A stretch of 64,000 nt of DNA from Flagellimonas flava (GTDB taxonomy: Bacteria; Bacteroidota; Bacteroidia; Flavobacteriales; Flavobacteriaceae): contig NZ_FQWL01000006.1 of assembly GCF_900129665.1 (NCBI RefSeq), forward strand, positions 5,001-69,000. Direction: 5' to 3'. The notes under the pieces were generated by a model. That model ran no database searches. It was given only the letters and a program-made list of their open reading frames with translations, and was not told the origin of the DNA. Below are positions 54,260 to 62,750 of the stretch, in pieces. Numbering within the stretch: position 1 is the stretch's first letter; every line of letters starts with the position of its first letter. Made by a program: the position numbers and the translations under genes.

Positions 54260-55072
54260 ATGGGTCTATTCAAAGAAAATCCTTTCGGTCATATCTTATT
54301 TCTAAAGCGATGGTTAATCCGCATTGCAGGAATGATGACCCATCAGCGTTACAAGGGATTCAATACTTTGGAAATTGAAGGTTCCCAAATTATTCGGGAC
54401 TTGCCTGAAACCAACGTTCTTTTTGTTAGCAACCATCAGACTTACTTTGCTGATGTGGTCGCCATGTTCCATGTCTTCAATGCCAGTTTAAGCGGGAGGG
54501 AGGACAGTATCAAAAATCTTACTTACCTCTGGAATCCCAAGTTGAACATCTATTATGTTGCGGCTAAGGAAACGATGAAAAAAAGCCTATTGACCAAAAT
54601 TTTGGCGTATGCAGGCTCCATAAGTATTGAACGTACTTGGCGGGCTGATGGACAGAATGTGAATCGTCAGGTAAAATTCAGCGACATCAGCAATATCGCA
54701 AAGGCCTTGGATGACGGCTGGGTGATTACCTTCCCACAGGGTACCACAACACCTTGGAAGCCTTTGCGCAAGGGAACCGCGCATATCATTAAAAGATACA
54801 AACCAGTAGTGGTTCCTGTGGTAATTGATGGTTTTAGACGTTCGTTCGATAAAAAGGGATTGCGGGTAAAGAAGAAGGGCATTCTGCAATCCATGCAAAT
54901 AAAGGCACCCTTGGAAATTGATTACGAAAATGAATCCATTGATTCCATTATTGAAAAGCTGGAATACGCCATTGAGCAACATCCTTCTTTCTTAAAAGTA
55001 ATTTCCGAAGCGGAATTGGCAGCCTATGAGGCCGACCATCAGAAAAGAAGGTACAGTTACAAAGGGGATTAA
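54260..55072 (+). CDS. 1-acyl-glycerol-3-phosphate acyltransferase-like (PlsC fold)
   Basis: A 270-residue membrane-associated acyltransferase that would add an acyl chain to a lysophospholipid or related lipid. It shows PlsC-type motifs: block I SNHQTYFAD (residues ~55-63), block II GSISIERT, block III ITFPQGTTTPW and block IV VPVVIDGF. Block I has five residues between His and Asp instead of the usual four, and block III has FPQGT rather than FPEGT. Both changes are unusual and may define a subfamily. It overlaps the end of the next gene by 4 nt. Confidence 0.82.
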   Translation: MGLFKENPFGHILFLKRWLIRIAGMMTHQRYKGFNTLEIEGSQIIRDLPETNVLFVSNHQTYFADVVAMFHVFNASLSGREDSIKNLTYLWNPKLNIYYVAAKETMKKSLLTKILAYAGSISIERTWRADGQNVNRQVKFSDISNIAKALDDGWVITFPQGTTTPWKPLRKGTAHIIKRYKPVVVPVVIDGFRRSFDKKGLRVKKKGILQSMQIKAPLEIDYENESIDSIIEKLEYAIEQHPSFLKVISEAELAAYEADHQKRRYSYKGD

Positions 55073-55716
55073 ACTTCCAGTTTTTGAAGTTCCCTATAAT
55101 TCTTTCTCAGTTTACGCGTAAGCAGACCATAAAGCAAAAAATAAATTCCTCCGAAAATAAAGGTAAATACAACACCCAATACAGCAAAAATGGCCATTAC
55201 AACCCACTTTACCTTTTCTTGGGGCATGTCGCCAAGGCTACCCCTAAGGTCTAATGTCTCCACGACATTATCACTAAAATAGATACCCACAACCAACATT
55301 CCGAAGGTCAACAACACCATGGAAAGTGAAAAAATCACATAATGCTTTACCGTTTTTCGAGTGCGTAAAATGTTGCTGGTAAGTTGTTTTGCACTATCAA
55401 GAACTGAGATCTCCCGATATCGTTTATAGAACTGATAGATGAAATAAAAAATAATAGGATACTGAACAATACTTACACCCAGCACTATTTTGGTGAGCCC
55501 CAGATCGGCATATACATCCGGACTGTTTCGCAGGGATGGTATAAGATATAACAAGTGGGGAATTATAAATTCGATGATGCTGATATAAAAAATCCATTTT
55601 ACGATGGAAGATGATTTCTTCCAGATCATTTTATAGATTTCGTCATAGGACAGTTTAGGAAGATGCTCCCCCTTTTTCTGCCAATCTTTTTTCAAGAGTT
55701 CCAATTCATCCATCAT
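55069..55716 (-). CDS. Hypothetical membrane protein downstream of an ECF sigma factor
   Basis: A 215-residue protein with about four transmembrane segments: IVKWIFYISIIEFIIPHLLYLI, IVLGVSIVQYPIIFYFIY, HYVIFSLSMVLLTFGMLVVGIYF and WVVMAIFAVLGVVFTFIFGGIYFLLYG. The N-terminus (DELELLKKDWQKKGEHLPKLSYDEIYKMI) is a charged helix. It lies 4 nt after the sigma-factor gene, so it is probably the anti-sigma or accessory partner, but no known anti-sigma domain is visible. Found often beside flavobacterial ECF sigma factors. Confidence 0.7.
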   Translation of the reverse strand: MMDELELLKKDWQKKGEHLPKLSYDEIYKMIWKKSSSIVKWIFYISIIEFIIPHLLYLIPSLRNSPDVYADLGLTKIVLGVSIVQYPIIFYFIYQFYKRYREISVLDSAKQLTSNILRTRKTVKHYVIFSLSMVLLTFGMLVVGIYFSDNVVETLDLRGSLGDMPQEKVKWVVMAIFAVLGVVFTFIFGGIYFLLYGLLTRKLRKNYRELQKLEV

Positions 55717-55720
55717 AGGG

Positions 55721-56215
55721 TCAAGGATTTAATATGGTTCTTAGCTTGTTCTTTACTCTGTTCATCTTCACCCTGGCGTTAACTTCTGTGATACCTAAGG
55801 TTTCGGCAATTTCGCTGTAGTCCTTATCCTCCAGATATAAAAAGACCAGGGCTTTATCAATATCGCCCAATTGCTTTACAGCTTTGTACATCAGTTTTAG
55901 TTGACGTTCTTGGGTATCATCATATTCGTCGGCTTTAATCTTAAAGATTACGGAATCATAATCTTGCGTCTGAACACGTCTCTTCGACTTTCGGTATAGA
56001 GTTATAGCTGTGTTCAAGGCCACTCTGTACATCCAGGTACTGAATTTGGCATCTCCCCTAAACTTGGGATAGGCCTTCCATAACTGGATCGTGATTTCCT
56101 GGAAAAGGTCATTGTGCGAATCCCTATCATTGGTGTATAGGGTGCACACCTTGTGAACAATGTTCTGATTGTTCTCAAGTTCCGTCACAAAGCGATGTTC
56201 CAGTTCCGAATTCAC
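55721..56215 (-). CDS. ECF-type RNA polymerase sigma factor
   Basis: A 164-residue sigma-70 family factor. Region 2 includes DSHNDLFQEITIQLWKAYPKFRGDAKFSTWMYRVALNTAITLYRK (residues ~33-78). Region 4 (~105-160) has LGDIDKALVFLYLEDKDYSEIAETLGITEVNARVKMNRVKNKLR. No C-terminal SnoaL extension is present. It is followed at 4 nt by a membrane protein gene, with which it probably forms a regulatory pair. No obvious minus-7 box of the housekeeping type was found upstream. Confidence 0.88.
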   Translation of the reverse strand: MNSELEHRFVTELENNQNIVHKVCTLYTNDRDSHNDLFQEITIQLWKAYPKFRGDAKFSTWMYRVALNTAITLYRKSKRRVQTQDYDSVIFKIKADEYDDTQERQLKLMYKAVKQLGDIDKALVFLYLEDKDYSEIAETLGITEVNARVKMNRVKNKLRTILNP

Positions 56216-56284
56216 AAAGGTTGGTTGTTTGCTCTATATGTGTTTACAAAGCAACTTTTGTTACAGTTTTAATTGGCTTTTCCC

Positions 56285-57712
56285 TTATTTGCGATAGTCC
56301 AAGGCTGGTGGGCGATCTCCTAGCAACGGAATATACTTGAAGTCTTTCCCACGCCTCTCTTCCAATTCTGCTTTGGCCTTGGTAACAATACCGGGATTTT
56401 CAAAAAGATCTACAGCCGTAAGCGTTAGCGCCTTGGCAGCCACCATCATTCCCTTGTTTCCGATGGAAGTGCCACCAGCTGCCACGGCCTGCCAGCTATG
56501 TGCCGGGGTTCCAGGTACCCAAGTTGCTGAACTCATACCGACGGTGGGAACCGTAAAACTTACATCACCTACATCGGTGGAACCGTAGGCCCTTGCCTCT
56601 TCTTTATAGGGCTGAACGGAAATTGCACGATTAACATCGAGATTTTCGTAACCAAGACTTTTGGAGATTTTTTCCGCAAACACCTCTTCGTCATCAGAAT
56701 AACTCACCCCGCCAACCTTGGAAAGGTTGGAATGCATTATTTTTTGCAGAGTCAAATTAGGAAGTAATTCATGGGTGCCCCCTATCATTTCATAATCCAT
56801 GGTAGTGCCCGTGCCTAAAGCGGCTCCCTCGCCAGCTTTTACTATTCGGTCAAAGATATCAATTACAACATCCCTGCGGTTGTGACGGGCATAATAGTAC
56901 ACTTCTGCAAAATTAGGTACCACATTTGGTGCCTTTCCACCATCTGTGATGACATAGTGGATACGCGCCTCTTGAGGAATATGCTCCCGCATCATGTTCA
57001 CCATTACGTTCATGGCTTCCACGCCATCCAAAGCAGACCTCCCACGTTCGGGTGCCCCCGCAGCATGAGCTGAGGTTCCATGAAACCTAAATTTTGCAGA
57101 TTTATTGGCCAAAGCAGCTCCGGCACTGGCCGCATTTTGGGAACCTGGATGCCAATGTAAAGCCACATCCACATCATTGAACAACCCCTCACGGACCATA
57201 TAGACCTTACCTGATCCACCTTCTTCGGCCGGACACCCATAAAAACGTATAGTGCCTTTACCGTTGTTTTTCTTTAACCAACTTTTGGCTGCTATGGCAG
57301 CGGCCGTGGAAGCGGTACCAAAAAGATGATGACCACAGGCATGTCCCGCAGCCTTATTCGCGGATTTTTTTTCTGCCACTGCTTGTTGGGATAATCCCGG
57401 AAGGGCATCATATTCCCCCAAAATGGCAATGACCGGCGAACCTGAGCCGTATTCAGCAATGAAGGCGGTTGGGATTCCAGCTACTCCTTTTTTGATGCTA
57501 AAACCTTCATCGGCCAATGTTTTTTGTAAAAGTGCCGAGCTTTTGTGCTCCAAATAGCCCATTTCGGCAAGTTCCCATATTTCTTGGGCAATAGCACCAT
57601 AGGTTTCAGATTTAGAGTCCAAAGTTTTTAGTAAATCCTCCCTGGTTTCTTGGGAATTGGACGGCTGCATGCAGAGCAGGGCACTAAGGCCTAGAAAGAC
57701 AAGTTTTTTCAT
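56285..57712 (-). CDS. Secreted M20-type amidohydrolase (AbgB-like)
   Basis: A 475-residue metallohydrolase with a signal peptide (MKKLVFLGLSALLCMQPSNSQ). The metal-binding motif AAGHACGHHLFG is at about residues 120-131, EGGSGKVYMVREGLFNDVD carries the catalytic glutamates, and HWHPGS follows. The family marks SAHAAGAPERGRSALDGVEAM and GTPAHSWQ are present. The closest relatives are aminobenzoyl-glutamate utilisation protein B-like amidohydrolases. The substrate is unknown. An ATG at 57727 would add five residues before the signal. Confidence 0.88.
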   Translation of the reverse strand: MKKLVFLGLSALLCMQPSNSQETREDLLKTLDSKSETYGAIAQEIWELAEMGYLEHKSSALLQKTLADEGFSIKKGVAGIPTAFIAEYGSGSPVIAILGEYDALPGLSQQAVAEKKSANKAAGHACGHHLFGTASTAAAIAAKSWLKKNNGKGTIRFYGCPAEEGGSGKVYMVREGLFNDVDVALHWHPGSQNAASAGAALANKSAKFRFHGTSAHAAGAPERGRSALDGVEAMNVMVNMMREHIPQEARIHYVITDGGKAPNVVPNFAEVYYYARHNRRDVVIDIFDRIVKAGEGAALGTGTTMDYEMIGGTHELLPNLTLQKIMHSNLSKVGGVSYSDDEEVFAEKISKSLGYENLDVNRAISVQPYKEEARAYGSTDVGDVSFTVPTVGMSSATWVPGTPAHSWQAVAAGGTSIGNKGMMVAAKALTLTAVDLFENPGIVTKAKAELEERRGKDFKYIPLLGDRPPALDYRK

Positions 57713-57790
57713 TAGGTGTTGTTTCATTAGTCAAGAATTAAAGATAGTAAAAAACCCATCTTCAGATAACCTTTACCATGATTGAATGTT

Positions 57791-57799
57791 TAAATTTGC
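57791..57799 (+). promoter_or_regulatory. Candidate minus-7 box for the NDH-2 gene
   Basis: TAAATTTGC, an exact TAnnTTTGC match, 13 nt before the ATG at 57813. It lies within the extra coding if the ATG at 57786 were used, which supports the later start. Confidence 0.5.
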
Positions 57800-57812
57800 A
57801 CCCATGTCCAGT

Positions 57813-59120
57813 ATGAACATTCCTCAGTCCAGTTTTCCAAGGGTCATTATTATTGGAGGGGGTTTTGGCGGAATTGCCTTAGCCAAAAAACTGGCAAAAA
57901 AAGATGTCCAGGTGGTGTTGCTGGATAAACACAATTACCACAATTTCCAACCTTTGCTTTATCAGGTCTCTACAGGGGGATTGGAACCCGATTCCATTGC
58001 GTACCCCATTCGAAAAGTACTTCAAGGTTATCCAAATTTTTATTTTAGATTGGCAGAGGTACTGGAAGTGGATACCTCCATGCGAAGATTGCAGACCAAT
58101 ATTGGGGAAATCCAGTACGATTATTTGGTGGTGGCAACTGGATCTAGAACCAATTTCTTCGGAAACAAGAATATAGCCGAAAAGGGAATGGCCATGAAGA
58201 CCATCCCTCAATCTTTAAACCTAAGAAGCCTCATTCTTGAGAACTTTGAGCAAGCACTGCTAACCGACGACCTTCATGAGCGTGATGCTTTGATGAATTT
58301 TGTCATAGTGGGCGGTGGTCCTACGGGTGTTGAATTGGCAGGCGCGTTGGCAGAAATAAAAAAGGGCATCCTTCCCAAGGACTATCCTGATTTGGATACC
58401 CGACGGGCTCAAATTAATCTTGTGCAGGGCGGTAGTCGTATTCTTCCAGCAATGAGCGCCGTTGCATCTACAAAGGCTGAGCGGTTTTTGGAAAGGTTAG
58501 GGGTAAATGTATGGAAGGGTATTCGGGTTACCGATTATGATGGTAAGCTGGTATCAACCAATACAGATACTTCATTTGAGGCCTGTACCTTGGTTTGGGC
58601 AGCAGGAGTTCAAGCGGTATGTTTGGATGGCTTGGACAGTAAGGATTTTCTTTGCCGTGGTAACCGCCTTCGCGTAAACGAGTTCCACCAAGTTGACGGT
58701 TTTGAAGAAATTTTCGCCATCGGTGATGTGGCCCAAATGGAAAGCGAACCTTACCCTCACGGGCATCCCATGATGGCACAACCAGCAATCCAACAGGGGC
58801 AGAACCTTGGGGAAAACCTAGTGCGAATGATTGAGGGGAAAGACCTCAAACCTTTCATATATAGGGATAAAGGAAGTATGGCTACCGTGGGTCGAAACAA
58901 GGCTGTGGTAGACCTCCCTAGATTCAAGTTTCAAGGTGTTTTTGCTTGGTTTGTTTGGATGTTTGTCCATTTGTATTTCTTAATTGGATTTAGGAATAGG
59001 GTAGTGGTCTTCATCAACTGGGTATACAACTACATCCGTTTTGACCGAGAGGCCCGATTGATTATTCGACCTTTTAAAAAACAGTATCAGGTCAATGGAA
59101 AGGACAAGGTCACAATATAG
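57813..59120 (+). CDS. Type II NADH dehydrogenase (NAD(P)/FAD oxidoreductase)
   Basis: A 435-residue flavoprotein. The FAD-binding loop is IIIGGGFGGIALA at residues ~12-24, the NAD(P)H-binding loop is VIVGGGPTGVELAGALAE at ~165-182, and FAIGDVAQME closes the FAD site. The quinone/membrane-facing end is C-terminal: a hydrophobic stretch FAWFVWMFVHLYFLIGFRN followed by basic residues. It feeds electrons from NADH to quinone without pumping protons. The start at 57813 is preferred over the upstream ATGs at 57786 and 57804 because of the promoter position. Confidence 0.9.
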   Translation: MNIPQSSFPRVIIIGGGFGGIALAKKLAKKDVQVVLLDKHNYHNFQPLLYQVSTGGLEPDSIAYPIRKVLQGYPNFYFRLAEVLEVDTSMRRLQTNIGEIQYDYLVVATGSRTNFFGNKNIAEKGMAMKTIPQSLNLRSLILENFEQALLTDDLHERDALMNFVIVGGGPTGVELAGALAEIKKGILPKDYPDLDTRRAQINLVQGGSRILPAMSAVASTKAERFLERLGVNVWKGIRVTDYDGKLVSTNTDTSFEACTLVWAAGVQAVCLDGLDSKDFLCRGNRLRVNEFHQVDGFEEIFAIGDVAQMESEPYPHGHPMMAQPAIQQGQNLGENLVRMIEGKDLKPFIYRDKGSMATVGRNKAVVDLPRFKFQGVFAWFVWMFVHLYFLIGFRNRVVVFINWVYNYIRFDREARLIIRPFKKQYQVNGKDKVTI

Positions 59121-59242
59121 CTGCTCTAAGCTTTTATGAATTTAATTGGGATTGTACCAGTCTTGTTTCTAAAGGTTAAATTTTAGCCAATAGGGAAAGG
59201 AGCTATGTTGTATTGCGCTAATTTGTAGGGAAAACCTTCAAA

Positions 59243-59752
59243 ATGTTCAAAAAACCACTAGCCGTTTTGACAATTTTGATAGCGATTCAGTACGGAATGG
59301 GCCAAATTCCAGGTAATCCAACCGTAAAAAAAGAATCTCCGGTCTCAATAGATGGGTTTGATTATCCACAATTTGATAAGTTTTCCAATTTCGCATGGTT
59401 CCGAACAAGGCTACGTTTAAGCAATACCACTGAATTTAGTATTGGAGGAGAGCATTTCCGAAGTTATGCGGCGGATCGGATTACCATACCTATTGAACTA
59501 AGACAATATATTTCCAACAAAACCTATTTGATGGGAGGTTTCCAGTTAGAGTGGGACCTTATGAATGAAAACCAAGGAGTTCCGAATCCTATTCCCAGAA
59601 ATGAAATATTCTATGGTCTTGGTCATGATGTGCGGCCCAACTGGTCCTTGGAGGCCAGGGTGGTGAGTCCGGTTGGTGATCCCAAGTTCCAAAAATTTGG
59701 GTTGGAAGGGGTGGAAACAAGATTCGAACTTGGAACCAGACTGAAATTTTGA
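59243..59752 (+). CDS. Hypothetical outer-membrane-like protein
   Basis: A 169-residue protein with a signal peptide (MFKKPLAVLTILIAIQYGMGQ) and a set of amphipathic strands typical of a small barrel: WFRTRLRLSNTTEFSIGGEHF, RITIPIELRQYISNKTYLMGGFQLEWDL, FYGLGHDVRPNWSLEARVVS and the C-terminal TRFELGTRLKF, ending in phenylalanine. No family is recognised. It converges on xerD with 5 nt between stops. Likely in the outer membrane; function unknown. Confidence 0.6.
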   Translation: MFKKPLAVLTILIAIQYGMGQIPGNPTVKKESPVSIDGFDYPQFDKFSNFAWFRTRLRLSNTTEFSIGGEHFRSYAADRITIPIELRQYISNKTYLMGGFQLEWDLMNENQGVPNPIPRNEIFYGLGHDVRPNWSLEARVVSPVGDPKFQKFGLEGVETRFELGTRLKF

Positions 59753-59757
59753 AAAAA

Positions 59758-60654
59758 TTACTCTCTTGGATGAAACTCCTTCAGTACATCGGCAAGATGC
59801 TTCCGGTTCACATGCATATAAATTTCGGTGGTGGTTATACTCTCATGACCAAGCATTTGCTGAATTGCCCTTAAATCGGCACCGTTCTCTAAGAGGTGTG
59901 TGGCGAAAGAATGTCTGAAGGTATGTGGACTAATTCGTTTTTTAAGATCGATTTTCTCGGCCAAATTTTTGATAATAGTGAAAATCATGGCTCTGCTAAG
60001 CTGCTTGCCCCTTCTATTTAGAAAAAGAAAATCTTGGTGCTCCTTATCAATGTTTTGATGAATCCTAATCTGGTCACAATACATATTGATGTATTTTTTA
60101 TTAATGGAACTTATGGGAACAAACCGTTGTTTGTTTCCTTTTCCTGTGACGCGGATAAAATCCTCATCGAAAAATAGATCGGAGAGTTTGAGATGAATCA
60201 ATTCCGAGACACGGAGGCCGCAACCGTACAAGGTTTCCAAAATGGCCCTATTCCGTTCTCCCTCAGGTTTTGAAAGGTCGATCGCAGCTATTAACGCATT
60301 AATTTCATCAGTGGAGAGGGTGTCGGGAAGTTTACTTCCCAATTTTGGGGTTTCAATAAGGTCCATGGGGTTGTCCTGGCGATAATCTTCAAAAACCAAA
60401 TAGTTAAAAAAGCCTCGGAGGCCCGAAATAACCCGTGCTTGGGAACGTGGGGTAACCATTTTGGCCAGATGGTAAACAAACTGCTGTAGCGATTCCTTGT
60501 CGATTTGGGCCGGCGAGATTACCATCTCATGCTCCTCCAAATAGTGTTTCAATTTTTGGATGTCCCTAGTGTATCCTAAAATAGAGTTTTCGGAAAGTCC
60601 GCGTTCAATTTTAAGGTAATGTTGGTAATCCTGTATGCCCTGGTTCCAGTTCAT
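59758..60654 (-). CDS. xerD: Site-specific tyrosine recombinase XerD
   Basis: A 298-residue tyrosine recombinase that resolves chromosome dimers at dif. The N-terminal core-binding domain (residues ~1-95) is followed by the catalytic domain with the active-site arginine in GCGLRVSELIHL, the lysine in VTGKGNKQRFVPI, HTFRHSFATHLL, and the histidine and nucleophile tyrosine in LGHESITTTEIYMHV. Its length and sequence fit XerD rather than phage integrase; no tRNA or att site is near. A palindrome and a TATATTTAG box lie upstream. Confidence 0.92.
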   Translation of the reverse strand: MNWNQGIQDYQHYLKIERGLSENSILGYTRDIQKLKHYLEEHEMVISPAQIDKESLQQFVYHLAKMVTPRSQARVISGLRGFFNYLVFEDYRQDNPMDLIETPKLGSKLPDTLSTDEINALIAAIDLSKPEGERNRAILETLYGCGLRVSELIHLKLSDLFFDEDFIRVTGKGNKQRFVPISSINKKYINMYCDQIRIHQNIDKEHQDFLFLNRRGKQLSRAMIFTIIKNLAEKIDLKKRISPHTFRHSFATHLLENGADLRAIQQMLGHESITTTEIYMHVNRKHLADVLKEFHPRE

Positions 60655-60658
60655 GTTC

Positions 60659-60697
60659 TAAATATAGCTACAATTCGAAACTTTCATTTTTCGAATT
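60659..60697 (-). promoter_or_regulatory. Minus-7 box and inverted repeat upstream of xerD
   Basis: The perfect inverted repeat AATTCGAAA-CTTTCATT-TTTCGAATT (60672-60697) is followed on the minus strand by TATATTTAG (60659-60667), 4 nt before the ATG at 60654. The repeat would cover the minus-33 zone, as an operator does. Confidence 0.45.
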
Positions 60698-60898
60698 CAT
60701 CTCCAAATCATGCATCTATCAATTCAAAAGGGGCATTCGTCAATTGGCAACATAAAATTACCCAGTACAGAACTAATTTCAACTCATGTTCACTGCGGAT
60801 TAACGGTGGATTTTAAAAACCTGATTAACAAAAATTAACATTTATCAATACTAGATCTGACAGGGAAGCGTTCTTTCTATCTATAAGTTTTATCCATT

Positions 60899-61390
60899 AT
60901 GAAAAGAACATACCTTGTTGTCTTAGTCTTTTTTACTATGATTTTTAATGCCTTCTCACAGGACAGAAGCAGTTTTAAAGCTGGTTTTATTGCCGGATTA
61001 CCTGTTGGCGATGCCGCTGATGTATCTAGTTTTAGTGTGGGATTGGATGTAAATTACCATTGGGGTGTTTCGGAATTGTTGGACCTAGGTCTGGCAACCG
61101 GATTTATCCATGCTTTTGGCGAAACCTTGGATAACCAAACGGAATTTGAAGACATTCAATTTCTGCCAGTAGCTGGTTCCATCCGTATTTACCCTACTTA
61201 CCACTTCAAGTTTGGAGGTGATATCGGATACGGTGTAGGCATTAATGAAGGTAATGATGGTGGATTGTATTACAGACCCATTGTGGGGTACAATATTACC
61301 GGAAACACGGAACTAAATGTTTCCTATACCGCGGTGAATAATGACGCCACTTTTGGTATCGCCATGGTTGGGATCCTGTTTCTTTTCTAG
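60899..61390 (+). CDS. Outer-membrane beta-barrel protein
   Basis: A 163-residue protein with a signal peptide (MKRTYLVVLVFFTMIFNAFSQ). The repeated beta strands are FKAGFIAGLPVGD, FSVGLDVNYHWGV, LLDLGLATGFIHAF, PVAGSIRIYPTYHFKFGGDIGYGVG, YRPIVGYNITGNTELNVSYTAVNN and the C-terminal FGIAMVGILFLF. It resembles the small OmpW/OmpA-barrel-like proteins of Bacteroidota. Function unknown. It precedes another barrel gene, which may be related. Confidence 0.72.
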   Translation: MKRTYLVVLVFFTMIFNAFSQDRSSFKAGFIAGLPVGDAADVSSFSVGLDVNYHWGVSELLDLGLATGFIHAFGETLDNQTEFEDIQFLPVAGSIRIYPTYHFKFGGDIGYGVGINEGNDGGLYYRPIVGYNITGNTELNVSYTAVNNDATFGIAMVGILFLF

Positions 61391-61507
61391 GAAAAAGCGG
61401 TTCAAAAAAGCAAAGGTCGTATTTAGGTTTGGTTAAATGTTAGCAGGATTTGGATGCCTTGGCACCAATTTTTTAAAGCGTAACTATAAACCATAAATAC
61501 GATTAAA

Positions 61508-61969
61508 ATGAAAAAAATCATCTTTGCTTGTTCCATTGTTTTTTCCCTTGCCACAGCTACAAAAGCCCAAACCAGTTATACTGGTGCAATCGGTCTTGGG
61601 GTTGATGCCTTTGACGAAGCTACCTTTTTCGGTGCCAAGGGTAAATATTTCTTCTCGGAAAAGCATGTTGGTCAAGCTGACGTTGGATTTGAGGACAACG
61701 CTACGATCATAACACTTTTGTATTCCTTTCACAAGGAATTTGTGGGAGCCCGAGGGTTAAGATGGTACTTGGGTGCCGGTCCAAGCATAGTTTTGGTACA
61801 GGATTTCGATAATATTTTCGCACTGAGACCACATCTGGGGCTGGATTTTAAGCCGAATGGGGTACCCTTTGTGGTCAATTTCGATTGGCGACCAGCTTTG
61901 GTGCTCAGCGAAACTGGGGATGGGGATCCTGCTTCTTTTGGCCTGGGATTGCTGTTCACCATAAACTAG
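61508..61969 (+). CDS. Outer-membrane beta-barrel protein
   Basis: A 153-residue protein with a signal peptide (MKKIIFACSIVFSLATATKAQ) and beta strands YTGAIGLGVDAFD, TFFGAKGKYFFSEKHVGQADVGFE, RGLRWYLGAGPSIVLV, ALRPHLGLDFKPNGVPFVVNFDWRPAL and the C-terminal SFGLGLLFTIN. It belongs to the same broad class as the upstream protein but is not an obvious copy. It is followed by a strong intrinsic terminator, so the transcript ends here. Function unknown. Confidence 0.72.
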   Translation: MKKIIFACSIVFSLATATKAQTSYTGAIGLGVDAFDEATFFGAKGKYFFSEKHVGQADVGFEDNATIITLLYSFHKEFVGARGLRWYLGAGPSIVLVQDFDNIFALRPHLGLDFKPNGVPFVVNFDWRPALVLSETGDGDPASFGLGLLFTIN

Positions 61970-61986
61970 GATAAAGTATTTCAGTT

Positions 61987-62018
61987 AAGAAAAGCGGGCA
62001 CTTGCCTGCTTTTCTTTT
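61987..62018 (+). terminator. Intrinsic terminator after the second barrel gene
   Basis: Stem AAGAAAAGCGGGC / GCCTGCTTTTCTT, 13 pairs with one G-T, a 4-nt loop and a T-run, 17 nt past the stop at 61969. Confidence 0.88.
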
Positions 62019-62030
62019 TAACAGATATTG

Positions 62031-62039
62031 TACTTTTAG
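62031..62039 (+). promoter_or_regulatory. Candidate minus-7 box for aroQ
   Basis: TACTTTTAG ends 3 nt before the aroQ ATG at 62043; if real, the mRNA has almost no leader. Confidence 0.3.
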
Positions 62040-62042
62040 AGC

Positions 62043-62456
62043 ATGAAAATTATGATTATCAATGGTCCCAACTTAAACCTCCTTGGAAAAAGGGAACCGG
62101 AGGTGTATGGAAGTACCACATTTGAGGAATACTTGGAAAAGCTGAAGCAGAAGTTCCCAAACGTTGATTTGGACTACTACCAGTCCAATGTGGAAGGAGA
62201 ATTGATAACCAAAATTCAAGAGGTGGGTTTTTCCTATGACGGGATTGTGCTCAATGCAGCCTCCTACACCCATACTTCTGTCGGAATTGGTGACGCCGTC
62301 AAGGCGGTGGATTCGTCTGTGGTTGAGGTACACATATCCAATACCCATAAACGGGAGGATTTTAGACATGTTTCCTACATTTCTTCAGGAGCCAAGGGAG
62401 TGATTTTGGGCTTTGGTTTACAGAGCTATGATTTGGCGATAGAAAGTTTCCTATAA
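62043..62456 (+). CDS. aroQ: Type II 3-dehydroquinate dehydratase
   Basis: A 137-residue enzyme of the shikimate pathway, dehydrating 3-dehydroquinate. The family marks are INGPNLNLLGKREPEVYG at residues ~5-22 (containing the catalytic tyrosine), DYYQSNVEGELITKIQE, VLNAASYTHTSVGIGDAV, and the substrate-binding histidine/serine part EVHISNTHKREDFRHVSYIS. The size fits the dodecameric type II family. Preceded by a terminator and a candidate minus-7 box. Confidence 0.95.
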   Translation: MKIMIINGPNLNLLGKREPEVYGSTTFEEYLEKLKQKFPNVDLDYYQSNVEGELITKIQEVGFSYDGIVLNAASYTHTSVGIGDAVKAVDSSVVEVHISNTHKREDFRHVSYISSGAKGVILGFGLQSYDLAIESFL

Positions 62457-62465
62457 TTCGACCTA

Positions 62466-62747
62466 CTATTCCAGTGTTTTTAGATACTTTTTATCCGCAT
62501 AAAAGGTCCCAAATGGCAGCAAGGAAGCTGCAAACAATACAATAAAACGCTTGATGCCCCATTTTTGGGTCCAACAAAATACCAGGGCTATAGCAACGTA
62601 TGCTATAAACAGAGCCCCATGCGCATAGCCCACAAATTTGTTGGGTTCCAGTATATCTGCCCAATATTTTAACGGCATGGTAATGCCAAACAACAACAAA
62701 TAGGAGATTCCTTCAAGAATGGCGGTAATCCGAAACGCTTTCAGCAT
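62466..62747 (-). CDS. DUF3817 domain membrane protein
   Basis: A 93-residue membrane protein of the DUF3817 family with three transmembrane segments. The recognisable start is LKAFRITAILEGISYLLLFGITMPLKYW, followed by GYAHGALFIAYVAIALVFCW and the third segment FIVLFAASLLPFGTFYADKKYLK. The conserved E13/G14 and the FYADK end are typical. The function is unknown. It lies 3 nt after the lpdA gene on the same strand, so it may be the distal gene of that transcript. Confidence 0.85.
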   Translation of the reverse strand: MLKAFRITAILEGISYLLLFGITMPLKYWADILEPNKFVGYAHGALFIAYVAIALVFCWTQKWGIKRFIVLFAASLLPFGTFYADKKYLKTLE

Positions 62748-62750
62748 TGA

